From NCBI RefSeq assembly GCF_047948215.1, contig NC_134465.1:12686522-12750521 (forward strand): a DNA stretch of 64,000 bases, written 5' to 3'. Numbering within the stretch: position 1 is the first letter of the stretch; each line of letters opens with the position of its first letter. A program made the position numbers and the translations under genes. This DNA comes from Lycorma delicatula. Its lineage: Eukaryota > Arthropoda > Insecta > Hemiptera > Fulgoridae. The notes under the pieces were generated by a model. The model was not told the origin of the DNA. It saw only the letters and a program-made list of their open reading frames with translations, and ran no database searches. This document shows positions 21,601 through 32,016 of the stretch, one piece after another.

Positions 21601-22059
21601 ATTTTTATCATATTTTACTATCCGGTAGTTTTTCTTTCACACGATTAATTTATTTTGGGTAAATATCTATTTACAATGCTATATATTCTGATATGCGTAA
21701 ATTTTTCTGAGGAGATATGAATTTTACAATCTTGTAAAAGTTATCGTTTAATCAAAAAACCAGCGCTATGTTATCATGATTGATTTATTAAAAAATCGTA
21801 TTTAGGGCTGTGTCCCATTGCACACCCCTAAATACGATTTTTTTTTTTAATAAAGCGTGATTGAAGGATGGCAATAAAAATAAACTTATAATAGAACGAG
21901 ATTAAAAGATAACTAAACTATTATTTATCAAAGTTTAGAAAGCATAGTTGACGCACAGGGATCCAGGAACGTGCAGGGGATACATTTTTGAACCGACGGG
22001 GTTGGTTTGTAACTAGCTATGACCGTTCTGTTGCGATACAACATCCTCTTCCCTTGTAA
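21601..22059. other. Intergenic with an 18-bp hairpin
   Basis: The AAAAAATCGTATTTAGGG arm at 21790-21807 is inverted at 21826-21843, giving a hairpin with CTGTG/CACAC continuing the pairing. Nothing coding is seen. Confidence 0.5.
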
Positions 22060-22621
22060 TTATTATTTAACAGTGCCGACACAGGTAGAAAAACTACTGC
22101 GCATTTACGCAGGACGGCCGTACTAAGCGACAGGTGCTGCTATCTTAGTTTCATTTCCCTGCTACTAACGTTCCAAAACACGTCCTCTCGTTTTCGGTCA
22201 ATCGCTACAACACGCAGCGATTAAATTTTGAATCGCGGAAAAATACATTCATCGTTGTCTGAAGCCGATGAAACTGTCGATTGAAGTGCTGTGAATAAGC
22301 GGGCGATAAAATTTCACGCATCAGAAATTACAAAAGTAAACGTTGAGGATAATCTTGCAGTAGCGACTGATAATAAGCACCGAAAGGAGATGGCTAAATC
22401 GACAGAAAATGACCATCGCATCTCTACCGAGATAAGCATATCGAAAGAACGAGTATGATACATTATTGCAGACTGGGCTGCCGTAAAATCTATTTACAGT
22501 GGGTGCCGTGTAAATCATAGAGGACACCAATGAAAGCCGTGTTGTGAACAGCTTCTGCATTATCGTTAGGTTGCTGGCTTCCTTAGATTCTTAGCCCTGC
22601 GGAGAATGGCTGAAGGGTTCT

Positions 22622-22735
22622 GATGCTGTTATAGTGTATAGATAGTATAGAAACCCGGGTGGGTAGGGGCCCACCTGGGTGCTTACTTCGCCAAGATAGG
22701 CGTTTTGGTATCGAGCCCCGGTTAGCTGAAATTTT
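22622..22735. repeat. GC-rich patch with imperfect palindrome
   Basis: CCCGGGTGGG and CCCACCTGGG form an imperfect hairpin, followed by GGTATCGAGCCCCGG. It stands out in composition from its AT-rich neighbours; probably part of an inserted repeat. Confidence 0.4.
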
Positions 22736-22911
22736 TCTCTGTTAGGATTTGTGGAGAACTCTGTAATGAAACTACAGTGTGGAAGGAAGAGTGACTGAAG
22801 TAAATCAATTTCAGTAAATTTAATTGTAGGGCAAAATTGTCGTTGTTGCGATCAACACTTGTTTTGTCGGTATGAGGGTAGTATTTTTGGTGTTTAACAG
22901 GATGACTGCCA

Positions 22912-23020
22912 TGAGACATCAAATGATGTCTCAGCCGGTGATCCATTATTGCTATAAGACATCATTTGATGTCTCAGTTTCGCAATCCATTACTGCTATG
23001 AGACATCAAATGATGTCTCA
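22912..23020. repeat. Array of three 22-bp palindromes
   Basis: TGAGACATCA and TGATGTCTCA arms around AA (or TT) occur at 22912-22933, 22955-22976 and 22999-23020, starting 43 and 44 bp apart. The spacers share CCATTAYTGCTAT. The second unit has TT at its centre and one arm mismatch. Diverged units lie at 23466-23483 and 23501-23522. The repeats are short, few and self-complementary, so this is not a CRISPR. Role unknown; repeated palindromes may be subterminal transposase-binding sites. Confidence 0.85.
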
Positions 23021-23465
23021 GTGTAATGTCACACTTAAGATGCAACATTATTGTTTATTTTTAATATTTTTTTGTATCAAATTATATATTATTTAAAAAA
23101 TTAAATGCTGTGTATATGTTTGTGTTGTATGTAGCAGAGCAATTTTTCTTTGAATCTGAAATTAAAGAATGTTTTTTTTTGAAAATCACCAAATAAAAGC
23201 AAACTAACATAATTGAAAAGCGTAATAAAACGCAAATTAATTTTAGTTGTTTACTGACAAAGTGCTCTTAAAACTATTAAATTTAAATTTTACTTTAAAC
23301 ATGTCAATTCAAAGTATAATTATCAATAAAATGTGATTTTATTACAGAAGAGAGTGACTTTTAATAATTTATGTTAAATTCTGGAGTTGTAGAATTAAAA
23401 ATAAATACAATCAGTTGTTAGTAAGTAAAAGATATTATAATTCAATTAAAATATGTTAAACAATC
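23021..23465. other. AT-rich spacer between palindrome clusters
   Basis: About 445 bp of AT-rich DNA with no coding frame or known repeat; it lies between the two groups of TGAGAC palindromes. Confidence 0.6.
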
Positions 23466-23522
23466 TGAGACAATCGGTGTCTCGTTATCCACGGTTGCTA
23501 TGATACACAAATTGATGTCTCA
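23466..23522. repeat. Two degenerate palindrome units
   Basis: TGAGACAATCGGTGTCTC, then TTATCCACGGTTGCTATGA and TGATACACAAATTGATGTCTCA-like text repeat the pattern of 22912-23020, including the CCA...TTGCTATGA spacer. Confidence 0.65.
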
Positions 23523-23694
23523 ACTTTATTTTTGAATATTTCAAAAAGGTAAAATCGGAGTCTAAAATTAGTAATAGGGTAACCAACCTTTATTAAAATT
23601 GGAAAGAAAAATTCCATCACTGGTGGATATTTTCAGCAAAATAAGTATAGCAGCCTTGGAAATGTCGCATTTTTCACAAATCTTTTGGTTTTCA

Positions 23695-23815
23695 CACTGA
23701 AAACCGACCGTTCCTGAGATGTGTGGTTAATTGAACCCCGACCGCCAAAGTACACCGGTATCCACTGTTTAGTATTCAAATCCGTGTAAAAGCAACAATT
23801 TTTACTAGGAATTGA
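23695..23815 (-). mobile_element. SINE-A fragment
   Basis: Minus strand: ACCGACCGTTCCTGAGATG, ACACCGGTATCCACTGTTT and ATTCAAATCCGTGTAAAAG. The tRNA head is lost. Confidence 0.8.
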
Positions 23816-23840
23816 TCAAGTAATGATCTGAGCTTAGTCT

Positions 23841-24112
23841 TTTTTTCCTGTTTAGCCTCTGGGAATTACCTTCAGGTATTACTTCAGAGGATGATATGTA
23901 TGAATGTAAGTGAACTGTAGTCTTATACAGTCTCAGCTCGACCAGTTCTGAGATGTGCGGTTGATTGAAAACCCAACCACCGGTATCCACGATCTACTAT
24001 TCAAATCCGTTTAAAAGTAATTGTCTTTACTAGGACCTGAACGCTGGAACTCTCGACTTCCAAATCAGCTGATTTGCAAAGACGCGTTCACCACTAGACC
24101 AACCCGGTGGGT
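23841..24112 (-). mobile_element. SINE-A, nearly full length
   Basis: On the minus strand it starts ACCCACCGGGTTGGTCTAGTGG and GTTCAGGTCC lies in the B-box position. The tail is CATCCTCTGAAGTAATACC...GGCTAAACAGGAAA. A short deletion removes part of the GTTCTTTGGTGGTT segment. It lies head-to-tail with the fragment 23695-23815. Confidence 0.9.
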
Positions 24113-24369
24113 CAAGCGCATAGTCTAATTGAAGTTAAATAAACGAAGAGTTTTTGCAAGAAACTTTCGATGCGGGGATCACGCTTCCGCGAATCGGTTA
24201 ATTTGATAGCTGAGGATTGTAAGTTGCGATGGGTAGTCGCAGTTGGAAGAGGCCGTATAGGTTGGGTAAATACACTGATGAAAATATCTGTCGAGGCGTT
24301 TGCATCGGTGGCATCCTGGCAGTGGCCAAACCGATGACTGTGTTGCGTTATCAAATTTTAAGGGTCTAA

Positions 24370-24520
24370 AAAACTACCTCCGGTAAAGCCCTGATGGGCT
24401 TTACCAGAGAGGGTGGTGTGGCGACCGGGATCATCACAAGGTGGGTGTCTTCCCCTACGGAGGTTTGGATGTTATCGTAACGAGGTAGATGACTTCCTCT
24501 TCAATATTTTGACGACCGAG
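24370..24520 (+). mobile_element. Probable LINE 3'-end repeat, family E
   Basis: GGTAAAGCCC-TGAT-GGGCTTTACC (24382-24405) is a perfect 10-bp hairpin, followed by GGGTGGTGTGGCGACCGGG and GGGTGTCTTCCCCTACGG. The block matches 59565-59695. It lies just before mariner-1 resumes, so it is part of the insertion that split it. Confidence 0.45.
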
Positions 24521-25140
24521 AAAATAAAATGACAATCATGAAACGCTGGCTTTATTAAACAAATTCAAAACACAACCCTCTGCAAAAAAAAATTTTCTTG
24601 ACAGTGCTGCGGGTTTCCAAACGCGTGCACGATTTACTACTTGGAAGCCGGATCGCCTGTAAATTCTGTACGATACATATAGAAGTAAAAACACCTTAAG
24701 TGACGTGTGTATCGTGTTCGACAATCCGTGGAGTAAAGTTTAGCAACACGATAATGCTCGACCACACACACAGCATATAACCGCCGTGGTTTTTGTGAAA
24801 TTGAAATCTGAACCCATTTATACCCTCCATATTCACTAGATTTGACGCCCTGAGATTTTCACTTCTTTCCACAATAGAAAAAGGATGTTAACGGTATTCA
24901 TTTCACCACGGATGATGAACTGGAGGACGCGATGAAATCGTGGGCCAAGGAAAGACCGCCAGCATTCTTCGTCGACGGAATGAGAAAGGTCCAGGGTCGG
25001 GAAAAATGCGTATCTGCAAACGGTAACAACTCGGAAAAATAAATGTAAGTTTTTGTATCAAATACATTACATTTTTGCTATATTTGTTTCATTTGACTCT
25101 CTTTTTGACGTGAGTTATGAGCGACTGTACATTACATTTC

Positions 25141-25925
25141 AGCAATCCATCATATACGTTTACGTTTTCTAAACTTTGACGGATAATTTTTGCGCTGGTA
25201 AAAACGTACTCTAACGGACGTATTTATATATGTATAATATTAAAAATGCTGTCTGTTAACGGAGAATGCTCAATTGAATTCCATAATCGGCCAATGTCCT
25301 CGTCAACGCGGCAACGTTTTAGCCTCTCATCTGGAAATCCTGGGATAAAATCTAGATCAGTCTTAGTACTTTTCATACTTTAAAATATCGATTTATATTT
25401 CCACGTACAAGTTTCAAACCTATGTTGTGAATTAATACATATTTCTTTTAAATCAAATGTTTTTTTTTATACGAATTTTAATATACTATTCGTAAATTAT
25501 TTATTAACAAAACATATTTCCCTGAATATTTTTAACAGACATAATATAAACAATGATTCACGCTCATTAATAACATAAAGTGCTATTTGAAAAGGTAAAC
25601 AATCGTAATCATAATTATATATTGTGTGTGGTATACAAAGGTGTGAGTCATCAGTAAATAAAACATGTTTTTATATTACTTCATTTCTTGGTTATAACCA
25701 AAATTTCCTTTATCCATTCAGTATTAATTATCAGACATTTTTTATATTTACTTACCGCACAACCGCAATTAACTTTCCGTATTAAAGTTGCTTCAGCTTC
25801 TATTGTAATGAAATGGGAAATACCAGAACCGGTTACAAATAGAAATGACGATAGCTTATCATCCTGAACTGAATCCGATTGAAAAAAAAGTTAAATATTT
25901 TATTTTATTCGGTACATCATAATAC
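25141..25925. other. AT-rich intergenic, nothing recognised
   Basis: No coherent open frame or repeat landmark. Confidence 0.55.
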
Positions 25926-25929
25926 GTAC

Positions 25930-26065
25930 TACATAGATTACTTTAGGATCAGACAGGTGTTCTGATCTATGAAAAAAATAAGAAACAGCTACAATATTTG
26001 CCTGGATAGATTAAGGGAAACCTTCGTAAAACCTTGAGCAGCATCACAAAATGCACGATTCATAG
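25930..26065 (+). repeat. Interspersed repeat family D, copy 1
   Basis: GATCAGACAGGTG, GCCTGGATAGATTAAGGGAAACC and CACAAAATGCACGATT match the reverse complement of 57595-57705. Class unknown. Confidence 0.5.
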
Positions 26066-26419
26066 AAAAATAAAAATAAGGTTTAATTAAAGTTTATATT
26101 AATTAATTAATTAAAATAGAAACACGTAAAATAATGTTTAGGTAAACACGTGAGGGCAAAAAATAAACGTGAAAACGTAGTTTTAGGACTTTTCAGTCGA
26201 TCCGGAAAATCCTACAACTGTGAGTTGTTTCTGATTCAAGGCTTACACACACAACGTAATTTAAAATACTTATCATTTTATTTAAATATAATAGTTTTTC
26301 GTTCATTTAATACAATGATTTTAACTAAAGCGCGCGCGCCCTACATATTTAATTCGCGCGGGTGTGGCGATACTAGCGGCAAGATGGTCGGCACTAACTA
26401 AACTGATGTAATTTCACAA

Positions 26420-26830
26420 CTTACATACAAAAAAATTTGCTTGTGCATTCAGCAGACTGGTGTAGCTGCGAGGCTTGACGCACCAGGTTCAGAGACAATC
26501 GGGCGATCGAATTCGAGACCCAGCCAGACCGAGTTACTTTTTTATACTTTAAATATTATACATTTCTCCGTAAGGAGTTGCCGTTCGCCCGTGCTTGCAC
26601 GGGTGGACGGTATTGAAGTGCGGGGACTCTCGAGTCCCTGAGCTAAATGACTGAGTCCCGGCGGGGCCGTCCCCGTTAGAAGCGAAGCACAAAGAACCGA
26701 GTCCCGGTTGCTGGGTGATGGAGGACGGGAACGGCGTAGCCGGGCCTGGCATTTCCCTCGTCTGGCGAGTAGAGGCAAAGGCACCTCCCGGAACCGTGTT
26801 CATTATTATTTGGGGGTCTTTTTTATTAAA
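26420..26830 (+). repeat. GC-rich repeat island with tRNA-like start
   Basis: GACTGGTGTAGCTGCGAGG and CGATCGAATTCGAGACC could be degenerate pol III A and B boxes of a SINE head. From 26570 the DNA is strikingly GC-rich, with hairpins (GCCCGTGC-TT-GCACGGGT; GGGACTC-TC-GAGTCCC) and a repeated GAGTCCCGG. Overlapping frames on the minus strand are composition artefacts. Probably a multicopy repeat. Confidence 0.4.
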
Positions 26831-27184
26831 TTTCAAACATATATCTTAAGTAACTGTGATGATTTTTCAATTTGATCGTTATAACCTATAAATCAGTAAC
26901 AAACGCGTGTCGATTATGTGAATGATGTAAGTAATAAACCTTGAAATATTTCCAGATTAGATCTAAAATAATAATCTGTGTTATAGTGATGTACATGAAG
27001 ACACGTTAAAGTAAAATGGATTAAAAGTGTATTTAAAAAAATGAAATTCCAAAAACCATTGGAATTTGCATCTAGATTAAAAGTAGGGATAATTATGTAA
27101 ATCTTGTGGTTGTTTAAAAATATGTCTACTTTTCAAAAGTTTATTGTAAATTGATCATTAAAAATTATACTTATATTACGATGT

Positions 27185-27312
27185 AAAATTTGATGGAAAG
27201 AATAACAGCAGCTGTTGAAGCAATTCCTGCAGACATGCTCACGAGAGTGTGGAATGAGGTGAATTATCGGTTTGATGTGAGTAGGTGCTGTAAGCAGTGC
27301 TTATATTGATTT
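27185..27312 (+). pseudogene. Tc1/mariner-like transposase C-terminal relic
   Basis: ERITAAVEAIPADMLTRVWN followed by EVNYRFDVSR matches the C-terminal end of the same transposase group as 16902-18047, where RI..AV..I...ML..V W.E..YR.DVCR is usual. Only about 35 codons remain. Confidence 0.55.
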
Positions 27313-27969
27313 AGATTAAGAGGTAAAAAAACTTAGTTTCACTTCCATGTAATAAAATACATTTATTTGTAATTCATAATTAAAAAGTAAATTTAATGTA
27401 AAACCATGGAGTTTTTTGAACACTTTTTCTTTTTTTTTATTGAAATTATTTAAAAATTCAAAAAAAATATTGTTTGTCAGAGAAAATTTATTAATTGCAT
27501 TTTAAATAAATTATAATAAAAATCAATTGGGTCAGTAAAAAAAAAAAAAAATCAGTAGAAAGAAACATTAAATGGGTCAGTAATTTTTTTAAATTATCAG
27601 GAAAAGGATATAAAACCACTTCCAGTTACCATTATAGGTATATCGTAACATAACTATTATGTATTGTATTGAGATACAGGAAAACAGTTTTCTGTTCTAA
27701 CAGAGGTGAATTTTTTCCATGTAATTAAGTTCAGTTCTAACAGAGGTGACTATTGTTTTTAAGACAAAGGTGATAATTTTTACATTATAAGTATATTCAC
27801 GATTACATTAATGAAAATAGGTACGCATAAAATATGAACAATGTGATAAAGAAAAAGTAAGCATTGACTACGAATATTATAAAGAAGGCATTTGAAATCT
27901 TAATAAAATAAGCGAATAAATGAAAACTGTAATATATATATCAGAGATAATGATGATATATTCATACAT

Positions 27970-27984
27970 ACACACACGCGCGCG

Positions 27985-28037
<53 letters not shown>
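27970..28037. repeat. (CA)n(CG)n microsatellite
   Basis: CACACA, then about 10 CG/GC units, then about 25 CA units: a compound dinucleotide repeat. The CG core is alternating purine-pyrimidine DNA that could adopt Z form. Confidence 0.95.
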
Positions 28038-28039
<2 letters not shown>

Positions 28040-28089
28040 AGAGTGAAGCAAGGAAATATGATGGTTTTTAATTTATCACAAAATTGTTA

Positions 28090-28465
28090 ATTTTTGCTGA
28101 AAAAAGCTTATTGGCAAATTCACCACTTGGGTGAAAATGAGGTTTATCAGTCATCAACAAGACAATGTTTTCATTTTCCACATAAAGTGATTACGTAGTG
28201 GATGCAAAATTCAGTCGCTGAAGGTAATTTGTTTCTTTTATCTTCTGCACAACCGCTTACTTGTATGGATGATAATGTAGTTCTTCATATTAAATTTGCC
28301 TCACCAAGCAATGGCTGATTTGAAGTTTCTCAACATGTCTCCGAGTACAGCGGCCTGGACTTCATAAACATGGTTGCTCTAACCTTTTCCACATTTTCTG
28401 GAGTATGTACTGTACGTGGAGGGCACCTGATGGTTTGTTTTTCTTCAGTGAGCATTCTGAACGAA
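28090..28465 (-). pseudogene. Tc1/mariner-like transposase relic (middle part)
   Basis: On the minus strand RTPENVEKVRATMF and LLMTDKPHFHPSGEFANK match the region just before and including the first catalytic motif (SDEAHFHPNGFVNK in the 17-kb copy). The catalytic E/A context is changed to DKPHF. Stops and shifts throughout. It sits immediately upstream of the first visible exon of the hydrolase gene. Confidence 0.55.
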
Positions 28466-28832
28466 CATTATTAAGCTAATATAATATTGTGTTACAAGTG
28501 GTAACAAAGTCACGGTGGATATTAAATATGCGTCAAAACTCACACTGACTGTGGTCACTGATTTATCATTCTTCACAAACAGTCGCATGCAAAAACACAA
28601 TGCTTTAACGTACACGACTGCATGATGCCGACTGAAAGTGAAATGCTATGAACAAAAGAACAGAATGTCCCCATCCGCCCTGCTTACCCACTCAAATTGG
28701 CCGAATAATATAAGTTTTAGAACCATCCTATTTCTCTGCTCCACCTGTATGATATATATATATATTACAACTGTGTCTTTTGATTTCTTACTGCAAATTT
28801 TAATATTTTCATTACATTTTATTTGTTTACAG

Positions 28833-28957
28833 AATGTAAAACTGCACTATGTTGAAAAAGGCGATCCCACTAAACCATTAATGATTATGTTACACGGATT
28901 CCCAGAATTCTGGTATTCATGGCGTCATCAAATAAAACAATTTTCAAAGGACTTTTG
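28833..28957 (+). CDS. Epoxide hydrolase exon a
   Basis: The acceptor TTTGTTTACAG precedes 28833. The exon encodes NVKLHYVEKG to QFSKDF and ends with two bases of a Trp codon before donor GTCAGT. Phase 0 at its start is inferred from homology. The open frame reading upstream from 28638 is intron. Confidence 0.88.
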
Positions 28958-31900
28958 GTCAGTTATGTATATTTAAGTCTTTATTTAAGATATTCCCTAA
29001 ACAAATTAAAAAAAAAGAAATTATTAGCATTATATAAGTAAATAATAAGTACCATCAACGTCCACCTTGGTAAATACGTTGTAATATATTTAGGTTATGC
29101 CAGCTTCTGTGATGCAAGTGGTAGTGTCTTGGCCTTTCATCTGGAGGTCCCACAGAATAAGAAAAGAATATATATATATTTTAATTTTAATAGATTATGG
29201 GATCATACTAATAGAATAATTATGTAATTTCATAGCCAACATAAAGAAAATCAAGGCAATAAGTACAGTGTTTATTATTTTCAATTATTTTTATTTTCTC
29301 AGGAAAAGTTAAGCATCATTTAATTTTCTCTTTTTTAAACAAAAAGTCAGTGTGAGAAAATGAATAAATAAATAAATTAAGTAAAAATCACCATAAATTT
29401 TAAGCTGTATGCAAATGACAATTGCTAATATTTTTTATGCTTGAAAAGTTAAGTTTAATTATTTATTTATTTATTCATTCTCTTATATATATAATTTCCC
29501 ACACAAAAGGATACTAATTTATTTTTATACATTGGAAAACGAGAAAATACTAAAAAGCAATTTACAATAACTTTTTAACTTAAAATTTAAACTATATGAC
29601 CATTTTGATAGTTTAACGATCATAATCATTGAATATATAAGAAATAATGTATAAAAAAGTAAATAAAAGAAATGATAATATTTACACAGTGATATTTAAA
29701 AAAGGTATTTCTACGGGCGTTTATAAAATAAAAATAAAGAAAATTCAGAAGTCAATTCCATAACTTTCCTGTCCTCATCGGTCAGGATGTAATTCAGTTT
29801 TGGAAAAACTGTGTGGCATAGCCAGCAAGTTTAATCACAAAATTAATTTACTAAATTAATTAGTTTAATCACAATTTTATGTTTTTAATTTTTGTAAAAG
29901 TTGGAGGCTCATGCAACAGCAGGCTTTTTTAATGATTAAAATTGAATAAATAAATAAATTGATTAAATAAATTAAAATTAATTTTTAAAAAAAAATTAAA
30001 TTTTTTTAAATTTGGGAGCTCCCCATCAGGGGAGGGATATTAAGTTATCTTAATGACTTTAACACATTCAGATCATGGATACTGGTATTCTATGGCGATT
30101 GGGTTTCAATTAACCACATATCTCGGGTACAGTTGACTTTTTTTTTAATCACCATAAGGTAATACTTCAGAGGATGATATGTATGAATGTGCAATCTTGT
30201 ACAGTCTCAGTTCGACCATTCCTGAGATGAGGGGTTAATTGAAACCCAACCACCAAAGAACACCGGTATCCACGATCTAGTATTCAAATCCATGTAAAAA
30301 TATCTGGCTTTACTAGGACTTGAACGCTGTAACTCTCGACTTCCAAATCAGCTGATTTGACGTGTTAACTACTAGACCAAACCGATGGGTTAATTTCATA
30401 GACCTATATCATACATCTTGCCACTCTTTTAGTTTGGTTGTATTATATGATATGTTAAGTTTTTTGGTGAAATCTGTCAAAAAGAATTATAAAATATAAT
30501 TTAAACAATTAAGGTGAAAATATTTTTTTTTAAATTAATTTTAAATAAAATAATATTATTGCAAACTTTAATCATTTAAAAACTAAATAAAATATAAATA
30601 TTGTGATATTGAATATTAATATCGGCACCAATATATATATATATATTTTTATTTTTTTTTCATATGGAGTAGTGTCCAAGAATTATCTGAACAATTTGGA
30701 TGTCTTATTAAAAAAAAAGTGATAGTGCTATCAGTGAATGGTTGGGCTCTCTTTAACGGGTAACTCAAAGTTTTCCTCTGCAAATACTACATAGCACTTC
30801 ATACGTAACTGCATATGTCGTCAGTCGCTATGAATTCACAGATGAAAGCACTGTGTGTAGAGTAGATTATTGAACCAAAATACGACATAAAAGTTTGATG
30901 CAATTTTAGAACTCTGTATAACTTACAGCCTCCCTCTAGAACAAGTATTCGTGTATGGCGTGATAAATTTAAAGAAACTGGCAGTATTCAACATAAGTGC
31001 AGGCAAGCCTAGTACATCAGATGAAAAACAGACCATTCATCAGTCTTTTGTTCACAGACCTGGAAATTCAATTCTAAGTGCAGCGTACGAGTTAAATCTT
31101 CCGTGAACTACCGTTCATGATGTTTTGAAATGATTAAAATCGCGACATTATAAATTACAAATATTGCAGCACATTATACCACTAGTTCATACTGCTATAA
31201 AAGAATTTGCTGTGGAAATGATTGAAAGATTTGAAAGTGATAATTGTTAACTCTTAAATAAATGATTTTTTTTTCATTTTAAAAAATAAACATATAAAGC
31301 ATATTATATTATTAAAATACCAAAAATTAGGGAAAAATATTTTTAAAATGGCATTTTTTATTAAAAAAAAATACTCTACGTACGTAGTAGAAATGCAACA
31401 ACATGTATTAGAGGTCCTACATTTAATTCCTTATTAAAAGGCATGTTCCCTACTTACACTAAATGCTAACATAACACTGGAAGAAATAAGCTTACCTTCA
31501 TTATTTTCTTGTAGATTATTTATTGGTTAATTAATTTTTATTGTTTTTAACAACACAGATTCATTTCAACTAGTTTTCTCAATAAATTATTTTATCACTT
31601 GATCACGAGATGCTTTTAAATTTTAACTTTTCAAAAGTGTCTCATATAGATCACTTTTTACTGTCTCAGAGCACTTATATTACTACGATTAAACTGCACT
31701 TTAATTACACACTTTATAATCACTCGAGAAAAGATTTCAGCCGGTTTTTCACCTTGGAATGCAAAAAACAGATCACTGAACGTTGCTCAACTAATGTGGA
31801 AACTTCAAGCAGCACGTTAAATGCAATATTTGAGGTTATAAACCAAACTATTTTTATTCCTCAGCTGTTCTCAGCTCATCCCAATGATGCCAATCCAATG

Positions 31901-31977
31901 TCGTGAAAGTGCAAAACTCCTCCTACAAATTGTTTCATTTCTACATCAATTTGTCTCTTTAATTATTGAATGTCCCT

Positions 31978-32016
<39 letters not shown>

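Larger units (their letters stand above)
22060..25140 (+). pseudogene. Mariner transposon relic (mariner-1), split by ~2 kb
   Basis: The 5' region (GACAGGTGCTGCTATCTTAG, TTTCATTTCCCTGCTA) and the 3' region (GGAAAAATAAATGTAAGTTTT) match the copy at 41540-42690 on the opposite strand. Coding traces: DNLAVATDNKHRKEMAK and EDHRISTEISISKERV-like text near 22330-22450 and CCEQLL near 22545 (N-terminal half), then FKTQPSA near 24570, HDNARPHT near 24750 (second acid) and ERPPAFFVDGMRKVQGREK near 24950. The two halves are separated by unrelated DNA from about 22570 to 24530. Many stops and shifts. Confidence 0.65.

Noticed and set aside
22912..23020. CRISPR-like array
   Set aside because: Eukaryotic context, only three short self-complementary units, similar spacers and no cas genes.
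26150..26836. Several 66-95 codon frames on both strands
   Set aside because: They overlap one another in a GC-rich repeat and show no conserved domain.
28638..28832. Upstream extension of the first visible hydrolase exon to an ATG
   Set aside because: The frame before 28833 is intron-like and AT-rich, and a good acceptor (TTGTTTACAG) sits at the homology boundary.
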